From contig CAYRGS010000002.1 of assembly GCA_964423875.1 (NCBI GenBank), positions 1 to 64,000 of the forward strand: 64,000 nucleotides of DNA, written 5' to 3'. The stretch comes from CAYRGS01 sp964423875 (GTDB lineage Bacteria > UBA8248 > JACPRG01 > G963555815). Under the pieces are notes generated by a model, which saw nothing but the letters and a program-made list of their open reading frames with translations, was not told the origin of the DNA and searched no databases. How positions within the stretch are numbered: the first letter of the stretch is position 1; each line of letters starts with the position of its first letter. This document shows, piece after piece, positions 37,541 to 46,662 of the stretch. A program made the position numbers and the translations under genes.

Positions 37541-37746
37541 ACCCTTCTGGGCGAAGCTTTACCTCCCCCGAGGAATTCAACGACAAGACCGATGGCAATC
37601 GCATGCGTCCAGTGGCAGAGCCTTTTGTGTTCTCCGATAGAAAGTTTATCTGCATCGGGAAAGTTTGTAATATGTGGATATGGCAAGTTACGAAAGTCTA
37701 AATGTACAACTTGGGTTGGCCACGGGTGTCATGGATCATCTAGACA

Positions 37747-38559
37747 TCAGGTGACGGGCGGGCGGTTGAGTGTTTCGTAGATTTCTACCCGCCGATCCCG
37801 GAAAATGTTGTTGAACTTGTTGAAGTCCTTGTCTCTGGATAGCTCGGGTTGAATCTCTACGACCTGCCCTTCAGGATCTTTGTCCCCCGCTCGAACCAGG
37901 AGCCTGCCCCGGGGATCGACGACCTGGCTGCCGCCCGTGTAGGTCAGCGTCTCGCCGGGTTTGCGCTCATCCCGACCCGTCCGGTTGCACGTCACGGCAA
38001 AGACGCGGTTTTCGAGGCAGCGGAGCAGCATTGCCTGGTGACACAGCGTGAAGATCAGGTTGGATGGATGGCAGAGGATGTCGGCGCCTTGCAGAGCCAG
38101 CATCCGGGCAGTCTCGGGAAAGATCCAATCGAAGCAGATCATCAGGCCGAGCCGGACGCCGCCTACATCGAAGACCGGGGGCGGCTCCTTCCCCGGCTGA
38201 AACCAGCGCTTCTCTTCGTAGAACAGGTGAAGTTTTCTGTACCGCCCGACGCAACCCTCCGGTCCGACAAGGACGCAGGCGTTGTAGATCTCCCCGCCGT
38301 CGCGCTCGGCCAGCCCGGCTGCGATGTACATCCCGTGCTCACCCGCCAAGTCCATCAGGGCCGTGCACGTCTCTCCGCCGGGGATTGGCTCGGCCAGATC
38401 CCGGGCCTCGTCCTCCGACACGAATTGATAGCCTGTGTTGAAGAGCTCTGGAAGGACGATCAGGTCCGCTTCCAAACCGGACAGGGCCCCTCTCACATGG
38501 GCCACATTGCCCGCCGCGTCACCGAAGGCTGGTGCGAATTGATAGAAGCCAACGCGCAT
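37747..38559 (-). CDS. Carbon-nitrogen hydrolase (nitrilase superfamily)
   Basis: A 270-residue amidase with the complete Glu-Lys-Cys triad: Glu38 in LPELF, Lys109 in YRKLHLF and Cys142 in MICFDWIFPE. The length fits omega-amidase/N-carbamoyl-amine hydrolase branches rather than true nitrilases, which are longer. It releases ammonia from an amide or N-carbamoyl compound in the cytoplasm. It starts at ATG 38559, 17 bases after the cupin gene on the same strand, so the two are probably co-translated. The upstream minus-strand genes (cupin, molybdenum hydroxylase, Rieske oxygenase, SDR) suggest that it acts late in a ring-degradation route. Confidence 0.88.
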   Translation of the reverse strand: MRVGFYQFAPAFGDAAGNVAHVRGALSGLEADLIVLPELFNTGYQFVSEDEARDLAEPIPGGETCTALMDLAGEHGMYIAAGLAERDGGEIYNACVLVGPEGCVGRYRKLHLFYEEKRWFQPGKEPPPVFDVGGVRLGLMICFDWIFPETARMLALQGADILCHPSNLIFTLCHQAMLLRCLENRVFAVTCNRTGRDERKPGETLTYTGGSQVVDPRGRLLVRAGDKDPEGQVVEIQPELSRDKDFNKFNNIFRDRRVEIYETLNRPPVT

Positions 38560-38576
38560 AACTCACACCCCGCCGC

Positions 38577-39044
38577 CTATTTGTCTTTGAAGGTGAACAG
38601 GTTGTCTTTGAGGTAACCGGCCGCCTCATAGAGGTCCAGCATAGGGGGCGTCCCGGTTCCCATGGTGACTAGGTCTTCGGTGTTCTCGGCCGGATTGGCG
38701 AAGCCGTGCTTGACCCCGGCCGGGGCAAAGACCAGGTCGCCCTCCGTTACCTCGTGCCATCGGTCGTGTAGAAACACCCTGCCCTTTCCCCGGAAGATGA
38801 GGATCACGTCTTCGGCGACGGCATGGATGTGGGGTTCGAAGGCTTGGCCGGGCTTGAGCCGCGCCGAATGGGTGCTGAGCATCCGCGCCCCCATTCCGGG
38901 CCACACCAGGAGCCGCAGCGTGCCGTTGGGAAGCTCGTGGGACGCTTGGCTGTCGTTGATGTTGAAGACTCCGCCCTCGCGTTGAACCTCTTCGATGGTC
39001 TTGTCTTCGCCGCGCTTTGAAGCGCCATTTCCCGAAGGAGTCAT
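38577..39044 (-). CDS. Cupin-domain protein
   Basis: A 155-residue single-cupin beta-barrel. The metal site is seen as PHIHAVAEDVILIFRGKG (two His and a Glu/Asp in the first cupin motif, about residues 72-90), and the second motif is PAGVKHGFAN with one His (about 110-120). Such proteins are ring-cleaving dioxygenases, isomerases or sensors. It starts at ATG 39044 behind a near-perfect AGGAGGTG site. It is placed between the molybdenum hydroxylase and the nitrilase on the same strand, so a role on a hydroxylated ring intermediate is possible but unproven. Confidence 0.85.
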   Translation of the reverse strand: MTPSGNGASKRGEDKTIEEVQREGGVFNINDSQASHELPNGTLRLLVWPGMGARMLSTHSARLKPGQAFEPHIHAVAEDVILIFRGKGRVFLHDRWHEVTEGDLVFAPAGVKHGFANPAENTEDLVTMGTGTPPMLDLYEAAGYLKDNLFTFKDK

Positions 39045-39234
39045 TCACCACCTCCTGTGAGTTTTGTTCGCGTGTTGATTTCCGCTCAGCGTTAACGCCT
39101 TTTGCAGGGATCTCTTGACGTGTCGGGCGGAAGCACGAATCGCTTGTCCCTCAGCCTCCGCTGGCCTTTGGTTTGTTTTGAAGAAGGGTGAAAACCTCCG
39201 CGCCGCACGAAACGCATCAACTATGACCGCGCGC

Positions 39235-41550
39235 CTAAATCTCTTTTCCTTCCGCTTTCATCCTTTGAATCTCGGCATAGACCTTCTCCGCCGTCAACGG
39301 CAGGTCGTGGATGCGGACGCCGCATGCGTCATAGACGGCGTTGGCGATGGCCGCCGCGGTGGGCGCGAGACCGGGCTCGCCGAGTCCCTTGGCGCCGTAG
39401 GGGCCCTCATCATGGGGCACCTCGACGACCAGGGAGTCGTAGGGCGGGCAATCCAGGGCGGTGGGGATCTTGTAATCGCCCAGGGTGGGGTTGATGCACT
39501 CGCCGCCGTCGTACTGAAGCTCTTCGGAAAGCGCGTACCCCAGGCCGGTCGCCAAGGCCCCTTCGATCTGGGCGATGCAGCTGATCGGGTTGATCGCCTT
39601 GCCCACGTCGTGCGCGCCCACGAGCTTGGTGACCACGACGTCACCGGTCTCGATGTCCACTTCCACATCGGCCGCCTGGGCCGCGTGCATCCAGAACGGC
39701 GTGGGTTTCGCCCCGTGGCCATTCTTGTCCAAAGGCGTCGTCTCGTTGTTGTGCGCCCCCACCCCCATGATGGGGGTTCCCTTTCCGCCCTGCCGGTGGT
39801 TCCCCACGAGAACATCGGGGATCCCCATCCCCTTGTCGGGAGCGCTCTTGAAGCGGATCATGCCATCGTGGACAAACAGGTCCTCCGGCCGGGCTTCCAA
39901 CTGCTCGGCCGCACGTTCGAGAAGCTGCTCGCGCGCATCGATGGCGGCCTTCTTGATCGCGGGTCCCAGGATGAACGTTACACGGCTGGCCGCCGTGCCC
40001 CAATCGAAGGGGCCGATGTCGGTGTCCGCGCTCCCCATGACCACCGCTTCCGGCTTGACCCCCAGCTCCTCGGCGACGATCTGGCCGAGCATGGTGTTCG
40101 AGCCTTGCCCGCAATCCACCGCGGAGGATTGAACGTTCACTGTTCCGTCCTCGTTGATTTTGAGGGTGGCCCCCGCCGAAAACGCGACCGTCGTCTTGTG
40201 CATGGCGGCGATACCCCGCCCCCGCCGGATCCTTCCGTCGCTTGAGCGCTTCCGGGGCCAATCGATGGATTTGCGGGCCGCTTCCAGACATTCCCCGACG
40301 GCGACGCTGTAAAGCTTTTGTCCCGTCCAGGTGACGTCCCCGTCGACGAACGCGTTCTTCAGCCGGAATTCGTAGGGGTCCATCCCGACCTGCTCGGCCA
40401 GCTCCTCCATGTGGACCTCGTGGGCCCAGCACACCTGAGGAATCCCGAAACCCCGGAAGGCCCCGCTCACGGTTTTGTTGGTGTACACGCAGAGGGCGTC
40501 GACCCAGACGTTGGGGACCCGGTAAGGTCCGGGCGAGCTGTAGCCCGCGTTCTTGGTGACCATGACCCCCCGCTCGGAATACGCGCCCGTGTCGTAGAGC
40601 ACCCGGATCTTTCGGGCCAACAGCGTTCCGTCCTTTTTGACGCCCGTCCGGATGGTGACCTTCGAGGGGTGGCGCAACGAGGTCCCCTGGAAAGACTCCT
40701 CCCGCGTGAACTGGACCTTGACCGGCACGCCGCCGGTCTTCATCGCCAGGGCCACGGTTTCCGGCTGCGCCTGAAAATGCTTTCCCCCGAATCCGCCGCC
40801 CACATACGTGGCCATCACCCGGACCTTGCTCATCGGCATTTCCAGACATTCAGAGAGCTTCAGCCGCGAAAGGTAGGTCGTCTGCGTGTCGGCCCAGAGG
40901 TTGAGCCTGCCGTCACGCGTGAATTGCGCAACGTGCGCGTTCGGCTCCAAGTAGACGTGGTGGACGGCGGGTGTGGTATAGGTCCCTTCATAGATGATGT
41001 CGCTTTTCGCAAAGCCCTCATCCACGTTTCCCGTCCGGATCTTGAAATGGTTCGCGATGTTGGTCCCCGCAATCGGGTAGAAGCCCGCCGTGACTTGATA
41101 GTCCCCCAGCTCCGGGTGGATCAGGAAGGCATCCTCCTTCAAGGATTCCTCCGAATCCAGCACGGCGGGCAACGACTCATATTCGACGTGGATCAGATCC
41201 AGGGCTTCCAGCGCGGTGTCCAGGTCCACTGCCGCGACGCCGACCACCGGCTCGCCGACGTACCGGACCCGATCCACCGCCATGAAGTTCTGATCGCGCA
41301 GGACGAGGCCGAAGCGCTTCGGGTAATCCCGGCCCGTCGTGACGGCCCGGACGCCTTTCAGTTTCTCGGCGCGTGCGGTGTCGATGTTCAGGATTTTCGC
41401 GTGGGGGTGCCGGCTCCGCAGATATTTTCCGATGAGCATCCCCGGCAGCGTGAAATCGGTGCCGTAGACTGCCTGGCCGGTCGATTTTAAATAGCCGTCC
41501 ACATTGCCCTGATCCGTGCCAACGACTGTCAGATTTCCAAACTGGTCCAT
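39235..41550 (-). CDS. Xanthine dehydrogenase family molybdopterin-binding subunit (stand-alone)
   Basis: A 771-residue large subunit of a molybdenum hydroxylase, with the N-terminal domain beginning about residue 20 (VDGYLKSTGQAVYGTDF), the YVGGGFGGK Mo-cofactor loop, GAFRGFG, and the catalytic Glu in KGLGEPGLAP near 735. No iron-sulfur or FAD subunit gene accompanies it, unlike the fused enzyme at 10.5 kb. Its electron-transfer subunit must therefore come from elsewhere. ATG 41550 is chosen with GAGGAG upstream; the open frame runs 54 codons further without family sequence. It probably hydroxylates an aromatic or N-heteroaromatic ring using water. Confidence 0.88.
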   Translation of the reverse strand: MDQFGNLTVVGTDQGNVDGYLKSTGQAVYGTDFTLPGMLIGKYLRSRHPHAKILNIDTARAEKLKGVRAVTTGRDYPKRFGLVLRDQNFMAVDRVRYVGEPVVGVAAVDLDTALEALDLIHVEYESLPAVLDSEESLKEDAFLIHPELGDYQVTAGFYPIAGTNIANHFKIRTGNVDEGFAKSDIIYEGTYTTPAVHHVYLEPNAHVAQFTRDGRLNLWADTQTTYLSRLKLSECLEMPMSKVRVMATYVGGGFGGKHFQAQPETVALAMKTGGVPVKVQFTREESFQGTSLRHPSKVTIRTGVKKDGTLLARKIRVLYDTGAYSERGVMVTKNAGYSSPGPYRVPNVWVDALCVYTNKTVSGAFRGFGIPQVCWAHEVHMEELAEQVGMDPYEFRLKNAFVDGDVTWTGQKLYSVAVGECLEAARKSIDWPRKRSSDGRIRRGRGIAAMHKTTVAFSAGATLKINEDGTVNVQSSAVDCGQGSNTMLGQIVAEELGVKPEAVVMGSADTDIGPFDWGTAASRVTFILGPAIKKAAIDAREQLLERAAEQLEARPEDLFVHDGMIRFKSAPDKGMGIPDVLVGNHRQGGKGTPIMGVGAHNNETTPLDKNGHGAKPTPFWMHAAQAADVEVDIETGDVVVTKLVGAHDVGKAINPISCIAQIEGALATGLGYALSEELQYDGGECINPTLGDYKIPTALDCPPYDSLVVEVPHDEGPYGAKGLGEPGLAPTAAAIANAVYDACGVRIHDLPLTAEKVYAEIQRMKAEGKEI

Positions 41551-41975
41551 CCAAGAGCTCCTCGTCCACTGAATATTCGATCCGGGTGCGCCGACGCGGC
41601 GCCTTCCGGGAAGTCGGCCATTCTCCGGGCGTCCCTTTTCGGTGAGCGACTCACGTTCGGAGAACGCGGAGGAATTCAGTATATCGTAAAACCGCAACCG
41701 AGGCTGAGGCATTCCCCATTTCGTCCGCGCGTGCAGACGAAGCCCCGAAGGATCGGTTGTGACGCCGGCTCTGAGAACTGATTCTCTTCATCCGGACAGT
41801 CCGCTGTCATTGCGCAACGTCCCCCGATGAAACACTTCGGGGGCAGGCCACGCGGGAATGACGGCTTGCGGGGGGAGACATTTGACGCGCGCCCGTTCTC
41901 ACGAGCGTCGGCGCCGCACGGCCGCTGAAAACTGGGGATCAGTGGGGGCTGAGATCACGCTGCCGGGCCCGGGGA
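41551..41975. other. Gene-free stretch containing composite repeat copy 2
   Basis: No coding region is supported. Repeat module A covers 41710-41766 and module B 41795-41862, in the same order and spacing as at 1245-1400. This gap separates the Rieske gene from the molybdenum hydroxylase gene, so the two may not be on one transcript. Confidence 0.5.
41710..41862. repeat. Composite dispersed repeat, copy 2 (modules A and B)
   Basis: Module A (ATTCCCCA...CCCCGAAGG...TTGTGA) and module B (GACAGTCCGC...GCGCAACGTCCCCCGATGA...GGGAATGAC) repeat the arrangement seen at 1245-1400. The distance between the modules is conserved to within a base or two, although the spacer sequence itself differs. Confidence 0.6.
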
Positions 41976-43007
41976 TCACTCGACCCCAATCTCTCTCATC
42001 ATCTTTCTGTACGCCACCGCGACCGCGTCCGGCCCTTTGAGGTGCAACTCCTCGCTCAGATCCAGGGGCAGCTCTTCCGGCCGCTGATTCCCGACGACGA
42101 TGAAATCCTGCTGATAGAGAGTTTCCATCACCTTGAGGAGGGCGCCGGCGGATTCACCCAGGAGCGGGGTGTTGATCTCCTCATCCTTCCAGACGATGGG
42201 GCCATTGGCGACCTCCGCCGCGTCGAGATCGTAGTTCCGGGTCATCAGCATATACCGGCTGCTCTCTCTGGCCGAATGCGGTGTCATGACCACAAAGAAG
42301 ACCTCCGTTTTATCGTCGGGCTGGGCGTTGGTGTTGTGAATGGTGAAGGGTTGGGTGAGACGGTAGCTTCGGCGATGCGGGATGGAATAGATGTCCGTGG
42401 GTTTTTCCTGAAACCAGAACCGGATGAGATCACCATCTCGTTCCAGGTGCATGTCCGGCGCCTCCGCCTTGTCGCGCTCTCCAAGAATCCCCTCGTGGAC
42501 CCAGGCGAAATGGGCCTGGTCCACAAAGTTCTCGATCTCCCGCGCCGCGCTGCCCTTCCACGGTTTACGCTGCCGAATGAACATGCCGTAGCCCGGGTCT
42601 TCAAACTCTGGGAAATTCGGGATCGAGGCCAGGGGCTCGGCGTCCAGGCAAACCCAGACGAGTCCGTACCGCTCCTCGGCCTGGTAGGGGGTCAGGCACG
42701 CCTTTTTGGGGATGGGGTGTTCCGGGGGAATCGAGGGGATTCGCACGCATCGGCCGTCTCCCGCGTAGGCCCAGCCGTGATAAGCGCAAACGAGGTTATC
42801 CCCCTCGACCCACCCCAGGGAGAGGGGGGTCCCCCGGTGGATGCAAAGGTCATGAAAGGCTCGCACCTCTCCCCCGAGCCGGCAGACCGCCAGCCGCTCA
42901 TCCAAAAGCCGGACCGCCAGGGGCTTCTCGCCCACCTCCTCCGAAAAGGCCACCGGATGCCAGTACCGCCGCAAACCGGGCCAAAGATCGCTTTCCCGCA
43001 TCGTCAT
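41976..43007 (-). CDS. Rieske [2Fe-2S] non-haem iron oxygenase, terminal component
   Basis: A 343-residue aromatic-ring oxygenase of the VanA/phthalate-oxygenase type. The Rieske cluster ligands are Cys55-x-His57 (CIHRG) and Cys74-x2-His77 (CAYHGW). The catalytic iron site is in DQAHFAWVH (Asp, His, His; about residues 158-166). It hydroxylates or demethylates an aromatic acid, drawing electrons from a separate reductase that is not encoded nearby. ATG 43007 has GGAGGA upstream; the frame extends 40 codons further without family sequence. The SDR gene upstream on the same strand could be a dihydrodiol dehydrogenase for its product. Confidence 0.9.
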   Translation of the reverse strand: MTMRESDLWPGLRRYWHPVAFSEEVGEKPLAVRLLDERLAVCRLGGEVRAFHDLCIHRGTPLSLGWVEGDNLVCAYHGWAYAGDGRCVRIPSIPPEHPIPKKACLTPYQAEERYGLVWVCLDAEPLASIPNFPEFEDPGYGMFIRQRKPWKGSAAREIENFVDQAHFAWVHEGILGERDKAEAPDMHLERDGDLIRFWFQEKPTDIYSIPHRRSYRLTQPFTIHNTNAQPDDKTEVFFVVMTPHSARESSRYMLMTRNYDLDAAEVANGPIVWKDEEINTPLLGESAGALLKVMETLYQQDFIVVGNQRPEELPLDLSEELHLKGPDAVAVAYRKMMREIGVE

Positions 43008-43246
43008 TTGTCCTCCACACGAAGCGTTGTCACGCGATTTCCGCAATGAACGAGACTGAATTTTGTATACCACACATGGACCGTCTCCCCCAAGGCTCAA
43101 GGAATATCGGGAGACGCCGCCGGCCATTCAAACCGTCCCCCCCCCCTCTCTCTCCGCCCGCGCTTCGCGGGCCTGCTCATTGCCGTGGGATTCACCGAGA
43201 GAAAAAGATGCGGTGGGATTCAAAAGACTCGGTGGAGGCAAGAACT

Positions 43247-44026
43247 TCAATACCAAACAAGCCCCGCCGTGACGTTGATGTCCTGGGCCGTCATGTGAGC
43301 CGCGCGGTCTGAGGCGAGGAACGTCGCCATCTCCGCCGTATCCTCGGGATCGACCAGGGATTTGAGGGCGGAGGGACCCGTGAAATCCTCCCGGACCTCG
43401 GCCTCGCTCCTGCCCTCCCCTTCGGCGAGACTTCGAATCACATTGTCGATCCGCTCTCCGGACGTTGCCCCCGGACAAACGGAATTGACCGTAATCCCGA
43501 ACTCTCCCACCTCATGCGCCAGGGTTCGCGTGAACCCCATGACCGCCATCTTGGAGCTGGTGTACGGCGTCCGCCTCACCAGGGGGCGCTTGCCGCTCAT
43601 GGACGAGATGTTGATGACTCGCCCCCATCGCTTGGCCTTCATCACGGGCAGCACCGCCTTGCAGCAAAGAAACGGTCCGATGACGTTCACGGCGAATGTT
43701 TGATTCCAATCGTCGATGGTGGTCTCTTCACAAAGGGCCGTGGGACCCGCGATTCCGGAATTGTTGACCAAGATGTCGATGGTCTCGAAGGCCTCCAGCG
43801 TTTCTTTCGCCATCCGGTTGACGGAATCCTCGGACGTGACGTCCGTCTCCACCACGAGGCAGCGGCCTCCGTCGTCATGAATCTCCTCGGCCGTCGCCCG
43901 CAGCTGATCCAGCGACCGGGCCGCCAGCGTGACGGCCGCCCCTTCCCTGGCCATCACCTTTGCGATGGCGCGACCGATCCCCCGTCCGCCGCCCGTTACG
44001 ATTGCCACCTTTCCCTCCAGCTCCAT
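43247..44026 (-). CDS. SDR-family oxidoreductase (classical)
   Basis: A 259-residue short-chain dehydrogenase with TGGGRGIGRA (cofactor), VNNSG, the active-site Ser in NISSMSG, and Tyr-x-x-x-Lys in YTSSK. It ends VTAGLVWY, a tail common to this group. ATG 44026 follows GGAGGAG at good spacing. It is first in the minus-strand series SDR, Rieske oxygenase, molybdenum hydroxylase, cupin, nitrilase, though the gap of 239 bases to the Rieske gene leaves room for a separate promoter. A dihydrodiol or hydroxy-acid dehydrogenase role fits the context. Confidence 0.88.
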   Translation of the reverse strand: MELEGKVAIVTGGGRGIGRAIAKVMAREGAAVTLAARSLDQLRATAEEIHDDGGRCLVVETDVTSEDSVNRMAKETLEAFETIDILVNNSGIAGPTALCEETTIDDWNQTFAVNVIGPFLCCKAVLPVMKAKRWGRVINISSMSGKRPLVRRTPYTSSKMAVMGFTRTLAHEVGEFGITVNSVCPGATSGERIDNVIRSLAEGEGRSEAEVREDFTGPSALKSLVDPEDTAEMATFLASDRAAHMTAQDINVTAGLVWY

Positions 44027-44133
44027 GCGCGCTCCTCCGGTTTCGGAGACTGACAATCCAGAAATCCTATGTAATACAATGGCTTAATCCTTATCACACG
44101 CCATTTTCAGGTGTCAAACGGAGGGGCTCCTTA

Positions 44134-44191
44134 GTTATTCCCAGTTTCGGCACTTGAAGAAACAAGGCCCCGAAGGGGCAGTCGTGATCCC
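44134..44191. repeat. Dispersed repeat module A, solo copy
   Basis: GTTATTCCCAGTTTCGGCAC followed by TTGAAGAAACAAGGCCCCG and GTCGTGATCCC matches module A at 1245-1305 over its full length with scattered substitutions; module B is absent here. A nearly palindromic 24-mer (AACAAAGGGCTTAAGTCTTT..., 44204-44227) follows. Confidence 0.6.
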
Positions 44192-44260
44192 TTCACTGAG
44201 GGGAACAAAGGGCTTAAGTCTTTTGTTAATAAAAATGGACCCAATTGCTGTTTAGCCCTA

Positions 44261-44419
44261 TTAGCCTCGATTACTCGTCCGCTCCAGGTCTGCCACGCCC
44301 TGGGCCGCGATGTCCACGGTGAGCTGGCCGTTGAAGATGGTCTGGTCGTGGGTTTCGACTTCGCCATGGTGGATCAGGAAGATACGGTCCGCGCTCTCGT
44401 CAATCTGCAAGAGGTGCAT
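44261..44419 (-). pseudogene. N-terminal remnant of a histidine phosphatase / phosphoglycerate mutase-family gene
   Basis: Fifty-two codons read MHLLQIDESADRIFLIHHGE then VETHDQTIFNGQLTVDIAAQG and stop at TAA 44261. The pattern iyLvRHGe...GqlD.pLs..G of the family is plain, but the catalytic Arg before His-Gly is His, and everything after the first 50 residues is missing. Its ATG (44417-44419) lies inside the last codons of the sulfatase-like gene, overlapping by 20 bases. Inactive fragment. Confidence 0.55.
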
Positions 44420-46439
44420 GGATTTTCACCCTCTTCCCCCACATTCTACTGCCAGGGGGGGTTTTATACCTTTTGAGCATCCGCAACAATTCCTCATCTC
44501 GCGGGGATTTGAAGATGTCTTTTTTCTCCTCCGGGTCCTTCTTTAAATCAAAAAGACGTATCGTTGGCGACCCGGAATTTTCATTCGTTATCAGCAGCTT
44601 CCCATTTCGCCACCGTAAAAAACTGCTTCCTAGAGAGGGATTCTCTCCATATATCGTTTCCCTTGGTTTTCTTCGAGCGTCATTCATCAACTCCCCTAGA
44701 AAGCTCCGCCCTTGGACATGCCTCGACTTTTCAAGATTTGCCTCAGCTATTCCCACCAGTTCCAGCAGCGTAGGCATTACATCGACCAATCCCGACATTC
44801 CTTTGACGTGTTTTCCGCTCCCAATTCCTCCTCGCCATCCCATCATAAAGGGTACCCTCACTTGTCCCTCATAAAGTTCCCTACCTCGAACACTCCCATG
44901 CTCCAGAAGTTCTGCCCCTTGCAAGGAAGTTACAATCCAGATCGTATTATCCATAACGCCCAACCCATCGAGACGTGAAAATAGATCTTTTAGACCGTCA
45001 TCGGTATACCTTACCTCACCGTCGTATTGCATAGTAACGCGCTTCTTTATTACCTCTTTGGCTTTATGCTCTTTACCTTTTCCCCCCAAGCGATCATAGA
45101 TTTTCTGAGCCATCTTTGTATCTAAATATTGAAAGACTGTTCCGGGATACAACCTCCTTACATATTCCATTGGAGGGTCGAAAAGATCATGGAGCTCACT
45201 ATACTGAATCAAGAGAAAGAACTTTGCCCGATTTTGGCTCCACGCTTCGTCGCTTTTCAAATGCTGGAGGTAGGCTGATGCAACCCTGTTGATCCACGTC
45301 CAGTAATTATAGGTATCGAGCTGATAGAGTCTAAAGAATTTAAGAAACACCTTTGTCCACTCATAGTTAAGGTGCTCTGTCAGTCGAAACAATTCCGGCG
45401 AGAATTGTTCCAATAAGCGAGAAACAAATAGTCTTTTCTTTAGATAAAGGATTTCTTCTCCTCGTCCATAGTGATCGAGCCACGACTCGAAATGAAATTG
45501 CGAACCCCGGAACAAACCGTAGTCGGCCTCCAAATAATCATGACTTACGAACGAGGCCACATTGTAGCCCCTATTCCTAAAGACATCAAGAAGGGTCGGA
45601 AGAGTACGAGAAAGTGTTACATACTTCCCGTTTTTCCTACCCCATCGTTTAACCAATAAACCATGTTTCCCAGGATGGGTGCCGGTTAGCAAGGTAGCGA
45701 GAGAGCATTTCGGTAAGGAGCATTGGGCATAAAAGTTCTCGAATTGTTGTCCCCTTTTCGACAACTGGCTTAAGAAGGGGGTTGTGGGTAACGGATAATC
45801 ATAGGAAAGAAGATGGTCGGCTCGAAGGTTCAAGATGACAACAAGAATAATGTTGGGCAAGTTTTTGTCTTCTGATGTCAGAATCTTAGTAGGAACGTGT
45901 TGGAAGTTAGCATTCCTGGGAAAAACCGGCGGCAGGGATGTAATCGCAGACAAAAGCAGAATCGCAATTACAGCGAGCGAAGAAACTGCAACCCATGAAA
46001 GCAAACGCATCGAAAGGCGTTGAAGAATCTTGTAGGTAAAAACCGAAATTAAAGTGAGGCCAATACACGAGAACAGGAAAAAAGAACCCCTCAGCGCTGA
46101 GAGGCGAACAGGAGTGACTTCCCAATGTGGCCAGGAGAAATTAGCTAGTAGAAAGAATCCAATCCCCAGCGAAACATAAGCCGACAGTAAGGCCTTTTTT
46201 AGAACCATTGGTTCCTTTCTTCGAAAGACGAGAACGCCGACACCGCAAATCAGCACATAGCAGAAGAACCATACTGGAACACTTAGAATGAAAGAAATGG
46301 GTAAGAAACCAAAAAAATCTATCCTGGTGTAGGGCCTATGATCAAACCAAAAAAAGAATAGGATCAAGCATTCGAGTATAGCTAACAGAACGCCAAGCAA
46401 AATTCCCAGTGCGCCCATCCGGACTAGAACCCTGATCAT
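44400..46439 (-). CDS. Membrane sulfatase-family protein with missing active site (pseudoenzyme)
   Basis: A 679-residue protein of the alkaline phosphatase/sulfatase superfamily, with five hydrophobic helices in residues 8-165 and an outside catalytic-type domain from about 195. The fold markers are kept: LRADHL (205-210), PTTPFLSQL, LLTGTHPGKHG (250-260), YSELHDLFDPP (413-423) and RGRELYEGQVRVPFM. The chemistry is not: the metal Asp of the V-I-D motif is Leu203, the nucleophile position (C/S/T-x-P-x-R) reads Pro243-Lys-Cys, and the late S-D-H-G-E reads Ser-Leu506-Gln507-Gly-Ala. The gene is strikingly A+T-rich against its surroundings, so it was probably acquired. Scaffold, binding or decayed function are all possible. 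The long intact frame argues for selection. Confidence 0.85.
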   Translation of the reverse strand: MIRVLVRMGALGILLGVLLAILECLILFFFWFDHRPYTRIDFFGFLPISFILSVPVWFFCYVLICGVGVLVFRRKEPMVLKKALLSAYVSLGIGFFLLANFSWPHWEVTPVRLSALRGSFFLFSCIGLTLISVFTYKILQRLSMRLLSWVAVSSLAVIAILLLSAITSLPPVFPRNANFQHVPTKILTSEDKNLPNIILVVILNLRADHLLSYDYPLPTTPFLSQLSKRGQQFENFYAQCSLPKCSLATLLTGTHPGKHGLLVKRWGRKNGKYVTLSRTLPTLLDVFRNRGYNVASFVSHDYLEADYGLFRGSQFHFESWLDHYGRGEEILYLKKRLFVSRLLEQFSPELFRLTEHLNYEWTKVFLKFFRLYQLDTYNYWTWINRVASAYLQHLKSDEAWSQNRAKFFLLIQYSELHDLFDPPMEYVRRLYPGTVFQYLDTKMAQKIYDRLGGKGKEHKAKEVIKKRVTMQYDGEVRYTDDGLKDLFSRLDGLGVMDNTIWIVTSLQGAELLEHGSVRGRELYEGQVRVPFMMGWRGGIGSGKHVKGMSGLVDVMPTLLELVGIAEANLEKSRHVQGRSFLGELMNDARRKPRETIYGENPSLGSSFLRWRNGKLLITNENSGSPTIRLFDLKKDPEEKKDIFKSPRDEELLRMLKRYKTPPGSRMWGKRVKIHAPLAD

Positions 46440-46662
46440 GTCTTGGACTCCTTTTGTTTAATCCGGGAATTTCTATTTCAAATCCGGACAGGCATGTACT
46501 GACCACTCGTTGCGAGGTGGTTCCATTTAACCACCCTTCACCGTACCAATCAACCCCATTTCCAGCGTCTGAAACCCTGATTAGATTGATGTTCACTTTG
46601 AAAACTATGTTACGCCTCCGGGTAGGTGAGCCTTCCCAGCATGTCTATCTGGAAGGGAGATA

